Shown in pieces: positions 59,552 through 64,000 of a stretch of DNA of 64,000 nucleotides. Source of the DNA: Cryptomeria japonica (lineage: Eukaryota; Streptophyta; Pinopsida; Cupressales; Cupressaceae); NCBI RefSeq assembly GCF_030272615.1, contig NC_081412.1, positions 695,090,083 through 695,154,082 of the forward strand, written 5' to 3'. Both the position numbers and the translations under genes were made by a program. The notes below the pieces were generated by a model that had not been told where the DNA came from, made no database searches, and worked only from the letters and a program-made list of their open reading frames with translations. Position 1 is the stretch's first letter. Each line of letters starts with the position of its first letter.

Positions 59552-61354
59552 GTATTTTTGCCTTGTTGGTTCTGATAAAGAGATTGTTGTTGAATGTAGA
59601 TCAGTTGTATCAATGATAGTTGCCTCTGCTGGTTCTATTAGGATAGATGACTTCTCTTGATAAAATTCTAGTAAGGTGTCAAATCTCCCATCTTCTGGCG
59701 CCTCAAGGAGGTTTTCACCATTAGATGCATCCTTTATTTTTGCTTTTTCTCAGTCTAATGCTGCCAATGGATGGTTTTCACCATTAGACCTGATGTTGTT
59801 TTCTTGATTTTCAATTTTGTGACTAGGAGATTTGACACCCATTTGACTTGAAGATATGTTAGCGGAATCCCTGATGAAAGTTGTTGCGGGTTTGATTTCA
59901 TCAATATGTAAGGATATGGCATGGTCATTTGGAAAGGAATCAATGTCAGTATGTTCTTCATTTTCCCAGTCCATAGGTTCAGGATAGCTTAAGGATAAAG
60001 GATCCTCATGTTCAATAGTTTCAACGATATTAGGGGTCATGATAGAGATGTCAGAGCTTTCAATATGTATGTCGATGTATAGAATGATACTCTCATCAGA
60101 ATGACCTCGTATAAGAAAATCTTGATCATCCTCGGTTAAGTCCATGCTAGTAAAATGTGATTTTGATCCAAGTAGGCTAGTTCCTGACGTTTGTTCTACA
60201 TACGTGTGAACTACATCGACTACTATATCTTCTTCTTCTTCCCTCTCAATTTGAAGTTACTCTTGTTTGTTTGTCCATGATATCAAATATTCTCCATTTC
60301 CTTGATCTTTTAGCTGCATTCGTTTTTCCATGTTTGACAAAATTGATTCAAATGATTGTTCCTTGGATTGTGTGATTGAAGGTGTTGCCTCTCTGTTATG
60401 TGAAACAATGACCTCTTGAGTTGATCTCAGATTACTACAACACTGCACTAGATTTGAGTCTGCTGATATTGTGATTTCTTGCCCATTGTGGGGAAATTTT
60501 AAGCACTGATGGCATGTTGATGTAGTAGCTTGTATATCCTAAATCCATGGTCTCCCCAAGAGTATATTATATGGTAGGTCCAAGTATAAAACATGGCATA
60601 CTGTATCTTTTTGCAAGGGTCCCACTGTGATGGGTAATATCACCATTCCTTTAGATGAATGCTCTTCTTCATTATGTGCTTTGATTTTGATCTTTTTCTT
60701 GGGATCAATTGCATCTTCTGAATAGCCTAGAGCACAAACAAGGTTCATAGAGAAAATGTTCAAGCTAGCTCCCCCATCTATTAGGACACGTTTAACAAGA
60801 ATTCTATGAATGAGGACTTCAATTTGCAAGGAAGTGTTATGGGGATTTTGCAATGAATTAATGCTTGGATATGAAGGAGATGAGCTTTGAATAGGATTCT
60901 CTGAAATAGGCTTGATGGCAATTCTGGATATCACTTGGGGAACTTCAACTTTGGATGCATTATTTGGCAAGGATGCTATGGAAGGTTCTTGCAAGCTTTC
61001 AAGAGGTGTAGGAATAGATTCCTTTGGAGAGTCAATTTGCATATGGATGGATGGATCATTGTTAGATATAGGTGTACGATTTTGATCTTCTTTAGCCAAA
61101 TCCTTTAGGGATCTCTTTAAGAGGTGCATAAAAGAGCCACTTTTCTTCTAAGATGTATTCTAAGATGTATTTGAATCCTTGTGAGGTTTTAACATAGTTT
61201 GATTTTGATTTTGAACTTGTTTGATTGCTTTGATATGTTGATTTGTCATGTTTTCTTCTTGTGTTTTGCTTTGGTATGTCATGTTGATATGATTTTCAGC
61301 TATTACAAATGTTTCAGCGATCTTATGTCTCTGTTCTCTAATCAAAATGGTCAT
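59552..61354 (-). pseudogene. Element F protease and acidic spacer
   Basis: One frame starts with MTILIREQRHKIAETFVIAE (61354). The protease domain has VLIDGGASLNIFSMNLVCAL (active site D-G-G as in Tat), ILPITVGPLQKD and YNILLGRPWI at about 60830-60540; the CLKFPHNGQEITIS segment follows a TAG at 60539. A long acidic spacer (60145-59750) leads to the RT start. Stops at 60539 (TAG), 60257 (TAA) and 59750 (TGA) can each be reached by one transition. No gag core precedes it. Confidence 0.75.
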
Positions 61355-63755
61355 TGTGTTTGATAGTGTGCTAAGATTTGCTTGTTTAAAGATTGTTTTG
61401 GTAAGTGATCAATAGTCAATTTCAAGGCCATAGAGTGATATGACACTAAAAGAGGATTCAAGTGTTTAAAAGTTTGTAAGTTTTTCGATCTTCGGTTTAG
61501 GAGTGCAATGGTGGTGATTTGATAAGAACCAAGTCCAGTAGGAACGATATATCCTATGATGTGGGACAAAGTTATCCTAACCAAACATTTTAATTTTGTG
61601 ATAAAGGATGATTGATCCTGATGAGAAACTATATTTGAGTGATCAGTTTACCAAAGAGGGTGATAATGTACTTTGAAATGTTTAGATCTTGAACTTGTTG
61701 GGGGTAAGCACTTGAAAATATTGAGGTGTATACTCTCTAAATTCTGATTTTGATGAGTGATAACTTGACCAAGCAAACCAAGCAGACAATTTAAGCACAA
61801 ATTGATAGATAACAGGTGTTTATGCTTACTATAAATTGATTAGGAAGAAATGATAAGTCTAAAACAGGCATGTAAGACACAGTTCTGGAGTAACAAATGC
61901 AGAGTTTCATATGACATAAGATTTAGCTTAGGATGACATGAGATACAAAATAGAACTACAGACTACTGACTTCATGTGTAAAGTAGTGTTTCGTATGACA
62001 TAGAACCTTGACTCGTACAACATAAGATCAAGCAGTACGATAGAATATCTTGACTCGTACGATAGAGGATCAAGAAATACAATAGAGACTTTTGACTCGT
62101 ATGATAGGTATTTGAACAGTGATAAAAATTGTTTGTTTGTTTGAGTTTGGATCACTGAATTTTGATGTTTTACTTTGGTTTTCTAGTTTTAAGTGTCTGA
62201 TTTTTCAATTTTAGGGATGAATACACAACAAACACATGATTTGATACATGACTCTCAATCAAGCTAAACCCTAAGGAAGTTGGTTGAGAATGAAAACCTT
62301 TGCTTGCTGACTTAGGTACACACCCAATAGCTAATCAGAATACGGCCACTGAGTCTCATGCAATGGATTCTCAACGCCGTATTATCCGACTCCAAACACT
62401 AATGGGGCCGCGATATGGCAAGTGTCTTGGGAGAGTTACTATCTCTCTTGCACAAAGATTATCACCCTTTTGGAGGTGAATCGGGTAGCTTCTATTTTAA
62501 CCGGCACTAGTAAGGGATCCGTTCGGCGCGTCGGGGTATAAACTCAATTAAGAGGTCTCCCAGCCTTGAAAACCAAGGTTTGATATACCCGAAGGTACGG
62601 AGGAGAGCTATTCCCGAGCACTGTCATTGTTTTGATTTTCATCAAAAACACATTTATTTTATAGTGGGTTGGATTACTTGGCATTATCCGTTCCCACTTA
62701 GGTCGTTCCCCTCTCACCGGCCTTAATGGCTAAGAGTTAATAACTCCTTGGGAGGGCAGGCCTGCTAAAGAGATGCACTAATGAAAGCAAAAAGATGAGT
62801 CTAGCTTTCTGATCACCTAAGAAAGGTGAGAGCATACTCGCCTATCATCACAAGCACATAAGACATGATAGTTCATTTCTTTAAGCCCAAATTGAAATGT
62901 GCCTAAAAATCTTAAAGAATACACAAAGCTTTTTTTTTTGCTGAATCCTTAGGCAACTTGCAAAAACTCATTAGTAGTCATTGTTTTGAATTTTGTCTTT
63001 GACAAGTGTATCTTTGACAAGCGTCCTGCATAAAAGAGTTAGGTTGCAAACATCTCATAGACATAACAAGATTAGCATTAGTGATCCGAACTATGAAATT
63101 TTCAGAAAAATTATATGAAATTTTATCCTAACTTTAGATAGGCATAACTTTCTGCTCGGGACTCAAAATTACAAGTCGTTTACCTCATTGGAAAGGTCTC
63201 CAAGAGTTCTAGATGAAATTTTCAAAGGGCATGGCTAAAAATGATCAGAAAGCCTTCAAAAACATAGATTACCAACGTATAGACAAATTTGAAATTTCTA
63301 ATTTGTAGTTTTTTTTTTTCAAAAAAATCATAGATGTAGAAACTCGTATGAAATGATTTATCAGATAGGAAGACAAATGATTAGATTTCACACAGGGAAC
63401 AAAATTGACTCGTACAACATAAGATTTAATAGCCAAAAATTCATATGACAAAGAATTATCTCTAGTACGAGTGTGAAAATCAACTCGTATGACACAAGAT
63501 CAGCCTAGTACGAGTAAAGAATTTGCTATCTTAAACCTCGTATGACATAGATTTATAGCTAGTACGAGTAAAGAATTTGCAATATAAAACCTCATATGAC
63601 ACAGATTTATACCTCATATGAGTCAGGATGAGGTGTCATCCGAGACTAAAAGAAAGTTCGTACGAGATAGAAAGGCAACTCGTATGACATTCTGATTCTG
63701 ATCCGACAGAGATGAAGTTTGAGGAAGCTTAAGAGGCCGAAAATGATGATTTCTA
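61355..63755 (-). other. Element F leader without gag, with CTCGTAYGA motif clusters
   Basis: In a complete Tat element this 2.4 kb would hold leader and gag, but no gag core or zinc knuckle is visible. The middle (about 62290-62770) has more balanced base composition than its surroundings and no recognised content. Both flanks (61910-62115 and 63340-63700) carry many copies of ACTCGTATGACA and TAGTACGAGT words. Confidence 0.6.
63340..63700. repeat. Cluster of ACTCGTATGACA / TAGTACGAGT motifs
   Basis: At least ten copies of CTCGTA(T/C)GA or its reverse complement (T/C)CGTACGAG occur in 360 bp, for example actcgtatgacacaag, tagtacgagtaaag and ttcgtacgagatag. A second cluster of about six lies at 61910-62115. 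Both are in the leader of element F. Confidence 0.75.
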
Positions 63756-63772
63756 CCCCACGGTGGGTGCCA
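63756..63772 (-). other. Primer-binding site of element F
   Basis: The minus strand reads TGGCACCCACCGTGGGG three bases after the LTR end. It begins with TGG, the complement of the tRNA CCA end, and resembles the PBS of Tat/Ogre elements. Which tRNA it matches was not checked. Confidence 0.75.
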
Positions 63773-63775
63773 AAA

Positions 63776-64000
63776 TGTCATGCCCTGTGAAGTGTACCTA
63801 TACCTGCAAACACAATGCACTTAATAAATCATTACAAGCATGGTTAGAAGATATAATCAATGAAATGAAAAACCATAGCTAATCAACTTATTGCCTCCTA
63901 GTAAATGCGAGTATGAAAAATGCTCTCAGATCTAATTAGGCAAATTCCAGTAACTTGACTACATCTAGATGGAGGATTTGAATGATTAAGATGCATAGCA
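63776..64000 (-). repeat. Element F 5' LTR (first 225 bp visible)
   Basis: Starts TGTCATGCCCTGTGAAG on the plus strand, directly beside the PBS, and continues past the window edge. Confidence 0.88.

Larger units (their letters stand above)
47160..64000 (-). mobile_element. Element F: Tat-type Ty3/gypsy derivative lacking gag and RT (runs off the window)
   Basis: The 3' LTR (47160-55925, interrupted by element G) and the start of the 5' LTR (63776 onward) share TGTGAAGTGTACCT and the following 200 bp. The PBS is at 63756-63772 and the PPT at 55926-55938, so it is on the minus strand. One decayed frame from about 61354 to 57740 encodes protease, an acidic spacer, the beginning of RT, then directly a second RNase H and integrase. 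A plant-type extra RNase H before integrase is a Tat hallmark. No gag core and no RT catalytic region were found. It inserted into element E (left flank gatgc); the right flank lies outside the window. Confidence 0.85.

Noticed and set aside
62290-62770. Less AT-rich stretch of element F leader as rRNA or organellar DNA
   Set aside because: I could not recognise any rRNA, tRNA or plastid gene sequence in it, so I leave it as leader of unknown content.

Overview
This window looks like intergenic DNA from a large, repeat-rich plant nuclear genome, possibly a gymnosperm, although nothing here fixes the species. It is AT-rich and I found no intact host gene, rRNA or tRNA gene. Almost everything is explained by nested transposable elements: Ty1/copia-like and Ty3/gypsy (Tekay-type chromovirus and Tat-type) LTR retrotransposons and a decayed CACTA (En/Spm) DNA transposon. 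Boundaries come from TG...CA LTR ends, primer-binding sites (PBS), polypurine tracts (PPT) and target-site duplications (TSD) read directly from the sequence. Family names come from recognised protein motifs.

Left half (1-41.9 kb). Element A (461-2982, minus) is a 2.5-kb LTR element with PBS and PPT but no gag or pol. A CACTA transposase gene (minus) occurs in two halves, 34.0-37.2 kb (N-terminal and TNP2 part) and 3.8-5.5 kb (DUF4218/DUF4216 part). Splice-like borders at 34033 and 5532 agree in phase, so the 28.5 kb between them behaves like one intron packed with other DNA. That DNA holds a plus-strand locus C, an unrecognised degenerate gene of about 4 kb in three pieces (7825-7957, 16259-18328, 30935-32755). 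Its 5' side carries an array of about 28 TTATCCC/GGGATAA motifs. C is broken by two retrotransposons: element B (7958-16258, copia-like, plus, no pol, but with a zinc-knuckle gag and a long unknown ORF2; its left LTR is itself split by a 1.6-kb solo LTR) and element D (18329-30934, minus, a young Tekay-like chromovirus with 3.8-kb LTRs). Each D LTR carries six 22-bp palindromes. Removing B and D, each with one copy of its TSD, restores C's reading frame at both junctions.

Right half (41.9-64.0 kb). A partial LTR, tandem duplications and a microsatellite lie at 39.3-40.6 kb. Element E (from 41897, plus) is a decayed Ty1/copia element with gag-PR-IN-RT, cut inside its RNase H domain by element F (47160 to beyond the window, minus). 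F is a Tat-lineage gypsy derivative that keeps protease, the second (plant-type) RNase H and integrase, but has lost gag and all of RT plus the first RNase H. F's 3' LTR is in turn interrupted by element G (47431-55194, minus), a Tat-like element that keeps only gag and a protease-like domain.

The nesting order is CACTA < C < {B < solo LTR; D} and E < F < G. D is the youngest insertion by LTR similarity and also the closest to an intact gag-pol: one frame broken only by three TAG codons. Most in-frame stops across the window are single C-to-T or G-to-A changes from CAG, CAA, CGA or TGG, as expected for decay of methylated transposons.
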